64,000 nt of DNA, from positions 1 through 64,000 of the forward strand of contig NZ_JPYA01000002.1 of NCBI RefSeq assembly GCF_000750005.1, written 5' to 3'. A model generated the notes under the pieces. The model was not told where the DNA came from, made no database searches, and was given only the letters and a program-made list of their open reading frames with translations. Origin of the DNA: Geobacillus icigianus (GTDB taxonomy: Bacteria; Bacillota; Bacilli; Bacillales; Anoxybacillaceae). How positions within the stretch are numbered: the first letter of the stretch is position 1; each line of letters begins with the position of its first letter. A program made the translations under genes and the position numbers. Positions 28,137-37,712 of this stretch are shown here, piece after piece.

Positions 28137-28337
28137 AAAATCACCCATTCATGAAGATAGGTTGGAGGAATTGGGCTCCCGCTTTTCAGATGCCAAAACC
28201 AAGGCCGAGAGACAGGATCGCTTTTTACGCTACAAACACTAACAATATTTTCAAATTGATTGTCTCATCAAATAAGAAAAATGCCAAGCACAACCGTTAG
28301 TGAAAATTCGACATTTTTCGATTTGTGGTATTGGTCA

Positions 28338-28373
28338 TAAAAAAACGCCTCACCTTTTGTTCAAGGTGAGACG
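28338..28373 (-). terminator. Terminator of clpE
   Basis: The minus strand reads TCTCACCTTG-AACA-AAAGGTGAGG, then CG and a T-run, 16 bp beyond the clpE stop. Confidence 0.85.
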
Positions 28374-28388
28374 ATGTTCGTCAGACGG

Positions 28389-30524
28389 TTACGAGGCGAT
28401 TTGCGCCACGATGGCGTCTCCTTTGACATCGATGCGGATCGCGCGCACCGATTGGTCAGCGTCAAGAAGACAGTCGGCGATGTTGTCTTCAACATGCTCT
28501 TGGATGACGCGGCGGAGCGGGCGGGCGCCGAAGGCCGGATGGTAGCCGAGCTCAGCCAGCTTTTCTTTCGCCGCTTCCGTCACGTCGAGTTCAATGCCTT
28601 GTTCGCGCATCGCCGCTTTGACATCGGCGAGCATCAAGTCGACAATCTCAAGCAAGTGCGCTTTTTCGAGCGGCTTGAACTCGATGATGGCGTCGAAGCG
28701 GTTCAAAAATTCGGGCTTGAAGTAAGCGCTGAGTGAGTCAAGGACGCTTGATGGGCCGCCGCTTTGTTTTTCAAAGCCGACGGTGATTTTTTTGTCGGTG
28801 ACGCCGGCGTTGCTTGTCGCGATGATGACCGTGTCTTTGAAGCTGACGGTGCGGCCTTGGCTGTCGGTCAAGCGGCCGTCTTCCAAAATTTGCAGGAAGA
28901 TGTGCTGCACGTCTGGGTGCGCTTTTTCAATCTCATCGAGCAAGATGATGCTGTACGGATGGCGGCGCACTTTTTCCGTCAGCTGACCGGCTTCTTCAAA
29001 GCCGATATAGCCCGGCGGTGAACCGATCAGCTTCGCGACGGAATGTTTCTCCATGTATTCGCTCATATCGAGGCGAATCATGGCGTCTTTCGTGCCAAAC
29101 AGCTCTTCAGCGAGCGTTTTGGCGAGCTCCGTTTTCCCGACGCCGGTCGGGCCGACGAACAAGAACGAACCGATCGGACGGTGTTTCGCCTTCAAGCCGG
29201 CGCGGCTGCGGCGAATCGCTTTGGCGACTTTTTGCACCGCTTCCGCTTGGCCAATCACTTTTTTCGCCAAGTTGTCTTCGAGATGTTTCATTTTTTCTTT
29301 TTCATCGGCTTGCAGCTTGCCGACCGGGATGCCGGTTTTCTCGGCGATGATTTGCTCGATATCGGCGGCATCCACGACAGGGCGTTCTTGGGTGACGCCT
29401 TGGTCGAGCTGTTTCTCCAGTTTCAGCTCTTCATCGCGCAGTTTCGCCGCCAGCTCATAGTTTTCTTCTTTCGCCGCTTGTTCTTTTTCTTTCGCGATTT
29501 GCATCAGCCGCTCTTGCAGCTGTTTTTCATCGGTCGGGCCGAGGTGCAAGTTCGCTTTCGAGCCGGCCTCGTCCAACAAGTCGATCGCTTTGTCCGGCAG
29601 GAAGCGGTCTTGGATGTAGCGGTGCGCGAGTTTAACGCACGCTTCGATCGCCTCGTCTGTATAACGAACGTGGTGGAACTGCTCATATTTTGGTTGAATG
29701 CCTTTTAAGATGGCGATCGCTTCGTCAACGGTCGGTTCGTTTACGATGACCGGTTGGAAGCGGCGTTCAAGAGCGGCGTCTTTTTCAATGTGCCGGTATT
29801 CTTTCAACGTTGTTGCTCCGACGACTTGCAGTTCGCCGCGGGCGAGCGCCGGTTTTAAAATGTTGCCGGCATCCATCGACCCTTCGGCAGCGCCAGCGCC
29901 GACGAGCAGATGAATTTCGTCAATGAACAAGATGACGTTTTTCCGCTCTTGCAGTTCGGCGATGAGCCGTTTCATCCGCTCTTCGAATTGACCGCGGATG
30001 CCGGTGTTGGCGACAAGCGATGCCACATCAAGCAAGTACACTTCTTTGTTCAACAATTTTTCCGGCACGTTTCCTTCGGCGATTTTCAGCGCCAGCCCTT
30101 CAACGATCGCCGTTTTCCCGACGCCCGGCTCCCCGATCAACACCGGATTGTTTTTGTTGCGGCGGTTCAAAATTTCAATAACGCGCGCAATTTCTTTGTC
30201 GCGGCCGATGACGGGGTCGATTAAGCCCGCTTTGGCCATTTGCGTCAAGTTGCGGCCAAATTGATCCAAAAATCCGCCGCCATGACGCTGCGGGTGTTTG
30301 GCCGCTGTTTCCGGCGCGGCCGCTTGCGCGTTGGCCGCCGCCAGATGACCAGCGAACCAGTCGTCAAACGAAAACGGCGAAAAGCCGAAGTTCATTGGAA
30401 TTGACAGTTGCTGTTTTTGTTTTTCATAGCATGTATGGCAAAGATGAAGCTGTTTTTTCTCACCATTCCATTGCAAGTTGACAAACACCGTTGCTTCACG
30501 TTGTTGGCATGCTTGGCAACGCAT
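28389..30524 (-). CDS. clpE: ATP-dependent Clp protease ATP-binding subunit ClpE
   Basis: 711 residues. An N-terminal zinc finger (CQAC near residue 3 and CHTC near 33) is diagnostic for ClpE. Two AAA+ modules follow: Walker [10 protein letters not shown] (about 140) and GPTGVGKTE (about 450), with a UVR-type coiled segment between them ([20 protein letters not shown] region, about 340-370). It unfolds substrates for ClpP and acts under heat and protein-folding stress. Start ATG 30524 after AAGGGGG. Two CtsR boxes lie over its promoter, so CtsR should repress it until heat shock. It stands next to ykvI as in B. subtilis. Confidence 0.96.
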   Translation of the reverse strand: MRCQACQQREATVFVNLQWNGEKKQLHLCHTCYEKQKQQLSIPMNFGFSPFSFDDWFAGHLAAANAQAAAPETAAKHPQRHGGGFLDQFGRNLTQMAKAGLIDPVIGRDKEIARVIEILNRRNKNNPVLIGEPGVGKTAIVEGLALKIAEGNVPEKLLNKEVYLLDVASLVANTGIRGQFEERMKRLIAELQERKNVILFIDEIHLLVGAGAAEGSMDAGNILKPALARGELQVVGATTLKEYRHIEKDAALERRFQPVIVNEPTVDEAIAILKGIQPKYEQFHHVRYTDEAIEACVKLAHRYIQDRFLPDKAIDLLDEAGSKANLHLGPTDEKQLQERLMQIAKEKEQAAKEENYELAAKLRDEELKLEKQLDQGVTQERPVVDAADIEQIIAEKTGIPVGKLQADEKEKMKHLEDNLAKKVIGQAEAVQKVAKAIRRSRAGLKAKHRPIGSFLFVGPTGVGKTELAKTLAEELFGTKDAMIRLDMSEYMEKHSVAKLIGSPPGYIGFEEAGQLTEKVRRHPYSIILLDEIEKAHPDVQHIFLQILEDGRLTDSQGRTVSFKDTVIIATSNAGVTDKKITVGFEKQSGGPSSVLDSLSAYFKPEFLNRFDAIIEFKPLEKAHLLEIVDLMLADVKAAMREQGIELDVTEAAKEKLAELGYHPAFGARPLRRVIQEHVEDNIADCLLDADQSVRAIRIDVKGDAIVAQIAS

Positions 30525-30560
30525 GAGGAATACCCCCTTCTCCGTTACTAGTAGTTTGAC

Positions 30561-30577
30561 TTTGACTTTCTTTGATC
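30561..30577. promoter_or_regulatory. CtsR operator 2 of clpE
   Basis: TTTGACT-TTC-TTTGATC, the direct heptad repeat on the minus strand (GATCAAA, GAA, AGTCAAA), one mismatch to the CtsR consensus. It lies between the -10 box and the start codon. Confidence 0.75.
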
Positions 30578-30587
30578 TTCTGACTCT

Positions 30588-30616
30588 ATTATACTTTGAC
30601 CTTTTTTGACTTTCAA
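30588..30616 (-). promoter_or_regulatory. Sigma-A promoter of clpE
   Basis: Minus-strand TTGAAA (30616-30611), 17 bp spacer, perfect TATAAT (30593-30588). The spacer is occupied by a CtsR box. Confidence 0.85.
30595..30611. promoter_or_regulatory. CtsR operator 1 of clpE
   Basis: On the minus strand AGTCAAA-AAA-GGTCAAA, a perfect match to the CtsR tandem heptad, sitting exactly between -35 and -10. Confidence 0.9.
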
Positions 30617-30793
30617 GTGTTTTGCGCAAAAAAATTTGTGATAACGATGAAATGTTTTTGAAAAAATGGTGAAGACTAATAGAGGTGGAACGAAGCTATG
30701 ATAAACTGAAAAACAGAAAAAGAGACTGTTTTGTTCACCTGTCCGGTCGGGCAAATGGCATGACAGCTCTTAGATGGAAAGGAGAACAGGAAC

Positions 30794-31552
30794 ATGAAAC
30801 GGTTCGCGTTAGCGTGTGTGGCTACGTTGATCGTCCTCACAGCGGCGGCTTGCTCGGACAACAATAAGCGAACGGAAACGCCGGCTGTGCTTGATGTGAA
30901 GATGGAGATACCCGATCATATCGAGTTGAACAAGCCGACGAAGCTCGCTTGTGTCGTGACGTATGGCGGTGAAAAAGTAGACGATGCGAGCGAAGTAAAA
31001 TTTGAAGTGTGGAAGCACGGCGCCGGCGATCGCGACATGCTGAAAGCGAAGCGCGATGGCAGCGGGCGCTATTCGGTCACCAAAACGTTCACCGAAGCGG
31101 GGACGTATTCCGTTGTCGCCCATGTGACGGCACGCGATATGCACAACATGCCGAAAAAAGATGTTGTCGTCGGCAATCCAAGCCAAGCGGCTGAAAAAGG
31201 AGAATCGGACAGCCACCCGTCCGGCGAGGCGGATCATCAGCACGGTGAGGCAGGCCATCACCACGACAACAGTGTGTCCATGTCGTTATCTTCCCATTCG
31301 GTGACAGCCGGAAAACCAGTGACCTTAGCGGTTCGCATCATGAAAGACGGAAAGCCGCTGACGAAGGCGACCGTCCGTTTTGAAATTTGGCAGGCGGACA
31401 ACAAACATGAGTTTGTCGAAACAAAAGAAGCCGGAAACGGTGACTATCAGGCGGAGGTGACGTTTGCTACGCCGGGAACGTATTCCGTGAAAGTGCATGT
31501 CGAAGCGGCCTCCCTGCATGAACATCAAGTCGAACAAGTGATGGCGCACTAA
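30794..31552 (+). CDS. His-rich lipoprotein with two FixH/YtkA-like domains
   Basis: 252 residues. The signal peptide ends with lipobox TAAAC (Cys20). Two homologous beta-sandwich domains (about 32-130 and 160-250) share the pattern KFEVWKHG...GTYSVVAHV and RFEIWQADN...GTYSVKVHV. The linker between them is rich in His, Glu and Ser (HQHGEAGHHHD, about 150-160), suggesting metal binding outside the membrane. Related YtkA/FixH-like proteins are linked to copper or oxidase assembly, but no oxidase gene is nearby, so the role is inferred weakly. Good GGAGAACAGG site. The next element begins 8 bp after the stop and forms its terminator. Confidence 0.78.
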   Translation: MKRFALACVATLIVLTAAACSDNNKRTETPAVLDVKMEIPDHIELNKPTKLACVVTYGGEKVDDASEVKFEVWKHGAGDRDMLKAKRDGSGRYSVTKTFTEAGTYSVVAHVTARDMHNMPKKDVVVGNPSQAAEKGESDSHPSGEADHQHGEAGHHHDNSVSMSLSSHSVTAGKPVTLAVRIMKDGKPLTKATVRFEIWQADNKHEFVETKEAGNGDYQAEVTFATPGTYSVKVHVEAASLHEHQVEQVMAH

Positions 31553-31559
31553 CGAAGAC

Positions 31560-31675
31560 GAGGGTGTCCCAAAAGGAACGGGATACCCTCTTTCGTTGCT
31601 ATATATACGTTCTGACTGCTTCTGCCGCACTATATGTTGTGTCGATCTTGAAGGCAGACAACCTTTTGGGTCAGC
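31560..31675 (-). repeat. Second dispersed element, copy 2
   Basis: GAGGGTGTCCCAAAAGG to CCTTTTGGGTCAGC, the reverse complement of the element at 20055-20173 with roughly 90 percent identity by eye. The left end folds as GAGGGTGTCCC-loop-GGGATACCCTC followed by TTTCG, a terminator directly after the lipoprotein gene. Confidence 0.8.
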
Positions 31676-31777
31676 ACCGTTTTTTCTATTCTTGAAGGCA
31701 GACAACCTTTTGGGTCAGCACCGTTTTTTCTATTCTTGAAGGCAGACAACCCTTTGGGTCAGCCTGTTTTTTCTATT
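31647..31777 (+). repeat. Three tandem 44 bp repeats of an element end
   Basis: Units start at 31647, 31691 and 31735, each reading CTTGAAGGCAGACAACC, then TTTGGGTCAGC and a CCGTTTTTTCTATT tail. The first unit is the right end of the second dispersed element, so its terminus has been multiplied in tandem. The last copy differs by a few bases. Confidence 0.85.
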
Positions 31778-31869
31778 GAGGAACATTCTCCGGTTCGGCC
31801 GTCTTTCTTGTCCGCTGCGGACATATACATGGAATGAAAAGAGAGGGCAAGAGAAGGAGATGGCAGACG

Positions 31870-32910
31870 GTGAGAAAAAAAACGGAATGGGCGGAGGCGT
31901 GGCAAATTGCTGCCGTGTATGTCGGTACGGTGATCGGCGCTGGATTCGCGACGGGCAGAGAAATCATTGAATTTTTTACCCGGTATGGAACGGCGGGGAC
32001 GATCGGGGTGGCGGTCAGCGGCGCGCTGTTCACTTGGGGCGGGGCGCGGCTCATGGTGATGGCGCGCCGCCTTGGCGCCGCCTCTTACGATGAATTGAAT
32101 CGCTATTTGTTCGGGAAACGGCTCAGTCCGCTAGTGACCTTCGTGATGACGTGCATGGTGGCAGGGGTGACGGCGGTGATGATTGCCGGGGCGGGCGCGG
32201 TGTTTGAAGAGCAGCTCGGCTGGCCGCGGCAGGCGGGGATTGCGCTGACGCTTGGCGCGGCGTTGACGGTCATGTTGCTCGACCGCAAAGGGCTGTTTGG
32301 CGTGAATGTGTTTGTAGTGCCGATGATGGTGTTGTTTAGCGTCACGATTTTGCTCAAAATGGCGACAGCCGGGCATCTATGCCGACCGGGGGCAACAGCA
32401 GCGGACTATTCGCTGAAAGCGATGATGGCGCCGTTTTCTTATGCGGCGTTTAACTTGGCCATGGCGCAAGCGGTGCTTGTTCCCGTCGCCCGCGAAGCGG
32501 CGAATGAGCGGGTGGTCAAGCGCGGCGCGGTGTTGGGCGGCTTGCTGCTGACGGGGCTGCTGCTGTTGAATCATACGGTGCTGTTGTCGTTTCCGCATCA
32601 CGCGGGCGATGAAATTCCGATGGCTCAGGTGGTTCGGACGTTTTTCGCCGTGCTTTATTGGTTTTATGTCGTCGTGATTTACGGGGAAATTTTCACCTCC
32701 GTCATCGGCGGATTGTTTGGGCTGGAACGTCAGGCGCGCGCCTGGTGGCCCGGGGGCGGGAAACCGCTTGGGGTGCTGCTTGTGCTGCTGTTTGCTGCTG
32801 TCAGCCCGTTTCGCTACGGGGAGCTGTTGTCGATGGTCTATCCGTTGTTCGGTTACATAAGCATTTGTTTGTTATGGCTTCTTTGGCGCCGGCGCATGCC
32901 AAAGCGGTAA
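31870..32910 (+). CDS. ykvI: YkvI-family membrane transporter
   Basis: 346 residues with about 10 membrane segments and an APC-superfamily first helix (AAVYVGTVIGAGFATGREIIEFF). The substrate is unknown. It occupies the same place between clpE and the queuosine genes as B. subtilis ykvI. The GTG at 31870 lies 10 bases after AAGGAG and gives the usual family N-terminus; the upstream in-frame ATG at 31834 would add a very basic stretch and has no site. A strong terminator follows at 32912. Confidence 0.82.
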   Translation: MRKKTEWAEAWQIAAVYVGTVIGAGFATGREIIEFFTRYGTAGTIGVAVSGALFTWGGARLMVMARRLGAASYDELNRYLFGKRLSPLVTFVMTCMVAGVTAVMIAGAGAVFEEQLGWPRQAGIALTLGAALTVMLLDRKGLFGVNVFVVPMMVLFSVTILLKMATAGHLCRPGATAADYSLKAMMAPFSYAAFNLAMAQAVLVPVAREAANERVVKRGAVLGGLLLTGLLLLNHTVLLSFPHHAGDEIPMAQVVRTFFAVLYWFYVVVIYGEIFTSVIGGLFGLERQARAWWPGGGKPLGVLLVLLFAAVSPFRYGELLSMVYPLFGYISICLLWLLWRRRMPKR

Positions 32911-32911
32911 A

Positions 32912-32968
32912 CAAGCCCTTTTGCTCCTTGCCCAAGCGGCCGAGAAGCAAAAGGGTTTGCTTTTATAA
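32912..32968. terminator. Terminator between ykvI and the chemoreceptor gene
   Basis: Long stem CAAGCCCTTTTGCT / AGCAAAAGGGTTTG with a TTTTAT tail. It serves ykvI and, from the other side, has A-rich symmetry for the convergent gene. Confidence 0.75.
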
Positions 32969-32974
32969 AACCGG

Positions 32975-34636
32975 TCATTGAAGGGAAGTGGGCCTGTCAC
33001 CAACTTCAGCGGTTTTCTCGGTCTTTTCGAAGTGAAAGCGGGAAATCATCTTATCCAATTCGCGCGCTGCCGCTGCCAGTGCATCCGCTTCGCGCGCCAG
33101 CTGATGAAGAGCGAGCGTCTGCTGTTCGAGCCCGGCCGATGTTTCATGAACCATGTTGGAAAATTCGGTGGCGACAGTGCGCACGCCTTCCATCAATTCG
33201 CTGAGGCGTCTGCCGTCGGCGGTGATATCGTTGACGTAGGCTTCGTTTTGTTGAAGCAAGCCGTTCAGCTGCGCAAACATGTTGCCGAGCGCCGTGAATG
33301 TTTCCCCGGTTTTCCACAGCGAATCTTTCGTTTTTTCTACGTGCCGGCCGCTTCCTTGCGCGGCATCGACCGCTTCTTTGAGCGCGTTCGCCATAGCGTC
33401 AAGTGAGGAAAAAATTTCCGACGCAAACGCGTTTGTGTCTTCGGCGAGTTTGCGCACCTCTTGGGCGACGATGGAAAACCCACGCCCTGCCTCGCCGGCC
33501 CGCGCCGCCTCGATCGACGCGTTCAGGGCGAGCAAGTTCGTCTGTTTGGCGATCGTGCGAATGGCGGCGATCATCTCATGAACGCGCCCGGCTTCTTTGG
33601 CCGCCTTGTCGATTAAGGTGGTCGTCTCCCCGATGCCGATCTGCATGGCATCCATATTCGTTTTCGTTTCGTCCATGAGGCGAATGCCCTCAGCCGCCGA
33701 TGACCACGCTTCATCGGCCTGCCTGACGACCCGCTCTACAGCGGAACGCATTCCTTGGACGCGCTCCACCATTTGTTGGATAACGTCATCGGCTTGTCGG
33801 ACGGCGTCGGTTTGTTGCTTGGCTCCTTCACGGAACGTTTCCACTGCGGCAGCGATTTCGTCAAACGATTCGGACAAGCGGCGCATTTCCATTTGTTGCT
33901 CATGGCTGACATCCCGCACCGTTTTCGCTGCTTTGCCGAGCTCGGTGATCATCGTGCGGATGCCGAGAATCATTTTGTTGATTTCGTAAGCGATTTGGTG
34001 AAATTCGTTCCGTTTCCCCGCCGTTTCCACTTCGGCGTGCAATTGGCCGGAAGAGGCGGTGCGGGCAACGCGGTACCAACGGCGCAGTTCGGTTGTCAGC
34101 CGCCGTTCCCAGAAAAACGAAAGCGCTGCGCCCGCTATCATCGCGGCCAAGGCGGCCAACCAGACAGGCAGCCGAGCGGCCGCCATTCCCCCGCCAACTG
34201 CGACGGGAAGGGCGACGAGGCTGGCGAACACCCACGGCAAATACGGGCGATGCATGAGCCGTCCCAGCCGCAAATTGATCCGTCTTCCACTCGGCTCTGT
34301 CCAAAGCGGGCAGCTAGCGTCAATCAACACTTCGCCCGTGTCGCGTTCGTACACTTGCAATAGCGGCTCGTTCGTGCGGGCGGCGGCGAGCCCGACCGGA
34401 TCGGCGAAGGTTCGTCCTTCGCGGAGACGGTTGGTATGAATGAGGCCGTATCCGTTTTCATCGACAACGACAAAGTATTCGTCCTGGCCGAGCCGCTCAT
34501 CCAACAAGGCGCGGAGGCGGTCAAGCTGCTCCTCAAGGGGGCGCGTCGGGTCCATGGACCGCCGCAGCCATTCCGCTGTTTCTGTCGCTTTTTTCAACGC
34601 CTGTTTCGCGCGGCGTCGCTTTGTCAAGTCACTCAT
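32975..34636 (-). CDS. Methyl-accepting chemotaxis protein with N-terminal sensor region
   Basis: 553 residues. A predicted cytoplasmic N-terminal region (about 1-130, including [20 protein letters not shown]) precedes two closely spaced hydrophobic helices (about 134-175). Then comes a HAMP-like segment and a long MCP signalling domain with the conserved hairpin tip [18 protein letters not shown] (about 370-387). The gene lacks the usual first helix plus extracellular sensor, so it may detect an internal signal, such as redox or energy state. Start ATG 34636 with AAGGAG. Single gene; no chemotaxis genes nearby. Confidence 0.85.
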   Translation of the reverse strand: MSDLTKRRRAKQALKKATETAEWLRRSMDPTRPLEEQLDRLRALLDERLGQDEYFVVVDENGYGLIHTNRLREGRTFADPVGLAAARTNEPLLQVYERDTGEVLIDASCPLWTEPSGRRINLRLGRLMHRPYLPWVFASLVALPVAVGGGMAAARLPVWLAALAAMIAGAALSFFWERRLTTELRRWYRVARTASSGQLHAEVETAGKRNEFHQIAYEINKMILGIRTMITELGKAAKTVRDVSHEQQMEMRRLSESFDEIAAAVETFREGAKQQTDAVRQADDVIQQMVERVQGMRSAVERVVRQADEAWSSAAEGIRLMDETKTNMDAMQIGIGETTTLIDKAAKEAGRVHEMIAAIRTIAKQTNLLALNASIEAARAGEAGRGFSIVAQEVRKLAEDTNAFASEIFSSLDAMANALKEAVDAAQGSGRHVEKTKDSLWKTGETFTALGNMFAQLNGLLQQNEAYVNDITADGRRLSELMEGVRTVATEFSNMVHETSAGLEQQTLALHQLAREADALAAAARELDKMISRFHFEKTEKTAEVGDRPTSLQ

Positions 34637-34839
34637 TCGGCATTCTCCTTTTTCTTTTCGTCAGTCTTTTACACGCGTCCAGCCAAAGAGCACGCACTGG
34701 CGTGATAGGGAAGAAGGCGTCTCCTTCTGGTCGGCACGTTTCACCAAGGGGGCTATTTTTAATAATATATAGAAGATTTTGTCGAATCAATAGGAGATCA
34801 GAGGGGGATGAAGAAAAATCATCGATGGTTGGAAGTGGA

Positions 34840-34980
34840 CTTGAAAGCTGGCGAAAAACAATAGATTCGCTCGATTGATGAGAAATTCCAAGGAATGACA
34901 TGATGACGTTGCAAAGTTTTTCCGTTTGAGAAACACGGTTGGAGAGCAGTATTCCCCTTTAAATCACCAACCTTCTTGGT
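34840..34980 (-). repeat. CTAG-ended dispersed repeat, copy F (inverted)
   Basis: Plus strand CTTGAAAGCTGGCGAAAAAC to TAAATCACCAACCTTCTTGG; the tetranucleotides have drifted to CTTG. Core GCAAAGTTTTTCCGTTTGAGAAAC. Apart from it, 34637-35070 holds no gene. The last 90 bp must contain the ger operon promoter, but I could not find a clear sigma-G or sigma-A match. Confidence 0.7.
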
Positions 34981-35070
34981 TCGTCCACCTCCAAGTCGGC
35001 TGCTGAGGATGAATAAAACTCATGGATAGCTGGGAGACTATGGAGTAAACGGAAAAGCGAGGGGATGGAC

Positions 35071-36585
35071 GTGGGGTTGTTCACGTTTTGGAAAAATAAG
35101 AAGAAACGCCCTCCCAAGCGTCCGGTTTCTCAGCTTTGGGAACAATTGCGGCAATCGAGCGACTTTGTCGAAGTATCGTTTCGCGTTGGAGGCAAAGAGC
35201 TTTCCATTTATTATTTTGATTCACTCGTCGATCCCCAACTGTTGCAAGAGCGGATTCTTTGCCATCTGCAAAATGACATTCCAAAGCATCCAGACGTCCG
35301 GCTGGAAGATTTGCAGCAAATCGTGCCGATTCAGCGCATTGAAGTGAGCGAAGACACGGCGCTGATCGAAGAAAAAGTGCTGAAAGGATTTGTCGCTGTC
35401 ACCTTCCGCGAGCAGCCGAACAAAGCGGCGCTCATGAGCGCCCCTGCTGACAATTTAGGGCTGCGGGAAAACAACGATTCGGAAAATGAGTTCAGCGTCG
35501 TCGGGCCGAAAGTCGGGTTTATCGAAAACATCGGCGTCAACCTTCATCTCCTCCGGCGGCAAATCGCCATCCCGAATTTGGTGTTTCGGGAAATGGCGAT
35601 CGGTTCTGTATCGAAAACGAAAGTCGTCGTCGCCTATATCGACGGCGTGGCCAATCCGGAAGTGGTGCAAACGGTGACGCAGCGGCTTGAGACGATTCAC
35701 TTTGACGTCGTGTTTGACAACGCGATTTTGGATCAGTTGCTCGCCGACAATTCGCGAACGCCGTTTCCGCTCTTTATCTCGACCGAACGGATCGATCGCG
35801 CGGTGTATGCCCTCATTTCCGGGCAAGTGGCGGTGCTTTGCGACGGTTCGCCGTATGCGGTGATCGGGCCCGCGGCGCTGTTCGATTTTTTTACGTCGCC
35901 AGAAGATTACTATTTGCCGTGGGTACTCGGTTCGTTTTTTCGGCTGATCCGGTTTTTCGGCGTGGCGTTTTCCGTGCTGGCGTCGCCGGTTTATGTGGCT
36001 GTTTTGACGTATCATTACGAAATGATTCCCGAGGATCTGCTCGGCCCGATCATTTATTCGCGTTCCAATGTGCCGTTTCCACCCGTGCTCGAAGTGCTGT
36101 TTTTGGAAATTACGATTGAGCTGCTGCGTGAAGCCGGGGCGCGGCTGCCGACGAAAGTCGCGCAGACGCTCGGGATTGTCGGCGGGATTGTGATCGGGCA
36201 GGCGACCGTCGACGCCGGTTTGACGAGCACGATTTTGTTGATTGTCGTCGCCTTGGCCGCGCTCGCGTCGTTTACCACGCCGATTTTCAAAATGTCCAAC
36301 ACGATTCGGTTCATTCGGTTTCCATTCATTTTGTTTGCTGCCGGCTGGGGCGGGGTCGGGATTGCTTTTGCCGTCTGTTGGCTGCTCATTCATTTAGGCC
36401 GGCTGCAGTCGTTTGGGTATCCGTATTTGGTGCCGTTTTATCCGTTGCGGTTTCCGCATTTGAACGATACCTTTATTCGCTCCCCGTACAGCCAAGCGGC
36501 GGAGCGGCCGCAGTTTCTTCGCCCGCGGTCGCGGTTTCGCTTTGACCCGAAGGAGGCGAAGCAAAAGCGCGATATTGATGAGTAA
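35071..36585 (+). CDS. Spore germination receptor subunit A (GerA family)
   Basis: 504 residues. A hydrophilic N-terminal domain (about 1-245) is followed by 4-6 membrane segments in the C-terminal half, with the family signatures VAYIDGVANPEV and RSNVPFPPVLEVLFLEITIE (about 330-350). Part of a germinant receptor in the spore inner membrane that senses nutrients. GAGGGG abuts the ATG at 35065, so the GTG at 35071 with 6-base spacing is the more likely start. First gene of an A-C-B operon; subunit C starts 12 bp after its stop. The germinant is not predictable. Confidence 0.93.
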   Translation: MGLFTFWKNKKKRPPKRPVSQLWEQLRQSSDFVEVSFRVGGKELSIYYFDSLVDPQLLQERILCHLQNDIPKHPDVRLEDLQQIVPIQRIEVSEDTALIEEKVLKGFVAVTFREQPNKAALMSAPADNLGLRENNDSENEFSVVGPKVGFIENIGVNLHLLRRQIAIPNLVFREMAIGSVSKTKVVVAYIDGVANPEVVQTVTQRLETIHFDVVFDNAILDQLLADNSRTPFPLFISTERIDRAVYALISGQVAVLCDGSPYAVIGPAALFDFFTSPEDYYLPWVLGSFFRLIRFFGVAFSVLASPVYVAVLTYHYEMIPEDLLGPIIYSRSNVPFPPVLEVLFLEITIELLREAGARLPTKVAQTLGIVGGIVIGQATVDAGLTSTILLIVVALAALASFTTPIFKMSNTIRFIRFPFILFAAGWGGVGIAFAVCWLLIHLGRLQSFGYPYLVPFYPLRFPHLNDTFIRSPYSQAAERPQFLRPRSRFRFDPKEAKQKRDIDE

Positions 36586-36597
36586 AGGGGGATGTTG

Positions 36598-37686
36598 ATG
36601 CGGCGCGGGTGGCTATGGATCGGGGCGCTGCTGTTGCTAGGCGGGTGCGCCAGTTCGTCACGCCCGATCGACGAGATTCAAATTATTCAGGAGATGGGAT
36701 ATGATTTTGAAAACGGCCGTTATACAGGGACAGCCGTGTACCCGACGTTCAAACAAGGACCGATGACGAAACCCAATTTATTGACGACGACATCACCGAC
36801 GATTTACGACCTCATTCCGCGCCTGTCGTCGAAATCGCCGTTGCCGATCGAGGAGGGGCAGCTGCGCCTCATTTTGTTCGGCAAGGAGTTTGCGAAGCGC
36901 GGAGTGACGCAGATTACGCACAGCTTGGCACGCAACAACAAAGTCGGAAGCCATTTGCTGCTTGGCGTGGCCAAAGGCAGCGCCAAGGAGCTGTTGCACA
37001 TCACAGCGAAGACGACGCTCAGCGATACGCTCTATTTGCCGAACCTCGTCGAGCAAAATGAACAGTCGATGAACTTGCCGAAGACGAACTTGCATCTGTT
37101 TTTGTATCGCTACTTTTCCCCGGGGAGCGATCCGTTTTTGCCGTACTTTGAGAAAAAAGGCGATTTTGTGAAGCTCGAGGGGCTCGCGTTGTTTCGCGAC
37201 GACAACTATGTCGGGCACGTCAGCTTGCGCGATGCCTTTTTAATGAAAATTTTGCTCGGGGAAACGAAAAACGGCGTTTATCAGCTGAAGGTTGGCAATC
37301 GCGGAAAGCAAGGCGAGGATCGGGTCATGCTGCAAAACTTATGGGCGAAGCCGAAATTTGAATGGAAACGTGACGGAAGCCGCCATCGCCTCGATGTGTT
37401 CGTTCATATTCATGCCTCGGTGCGAGATTATCCATCATGGCTTGATCCGCTCATGGGGAAGCAGTTGGATAACGTGAAAAAAAAGATGGAAAACGAATTG
37501 GAGCACAATATAGAACGTTTATTCCGTTATTTTCAAAAAAAGCGAATTGATCCGCTTGGCTTCGGCGATTTTGTCCGCAGTGTAACAAAACATTGGGATC
37601 AGGCTGCGTTTTATCGCGAATACCCGGACTTGGACATCCGCCCCCATGTGACAGTCGACATCGTGCACACGGGCATTGGCGAATAA
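36598..37686 (+). CDS. Spore germination receptor lipoprotein subunit C (Ger(x)C family)
   Basis: 362 residues. The signal peptide ends in lipobox LLGGC, followed by IDEIQIIQEMGYDFENG, typical of the Ger(x)C family. The rest is the three-domain mixed alpha/beta C-subunit with a C-terminal DFVRSVTKHWDQAAFYREYP segment. Anchored to the outer face of the spore inner membrane with subunits A and B. AAAGGGGG abuts ATG 36592, so ATG 36598 is preferred. The gene lies between A and B, where many ger operons have the order A-B-C. Confidence 0.92.
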   Translation: MRRGWLWIGALLLLGGCASSSRPIDEIQIIQEMGYDFENGRYTGTAVYPTFKQGPMTKPNLLTTTSPTIYDLIPRLSSKSPLPIEEGQLRLILFGKEFAKRGVTQITHSLARNNKVGSHLLLGVAKGSAKELLHITAKTTLSDTLYLPNLVEQNEQSMNLPKTNLHLFLYRYFSPGSDPFLPYFEKKGDFVKLEGLALFRDDNYVGHVSLRDAFLMKILLGETKNGVYQLKVGNRGKQGEDRVMLQNLWAKPKFEWKRDGSRHRLDVFVHIHASVRDYPSWLDPLMGKQLDNVKKKMENELEHNIERLFRYFQKKRIDPLGFGDFVRSVTKHWDQAAFYREYPDLDIRPHVTVDIVHTGIGE

Positions 37687-37712
37687 GACGGGGACTATGA
37701 GGAGGGAAGACC

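Noticed and set aside
35020..35065. Sigma-G type promoter before the germination operon
   Set aside because: GAATA occurs but no matching CATA-like -10 at 17-18 bp; a sporulation promoter is expected here but cannot be shown from the sequence.
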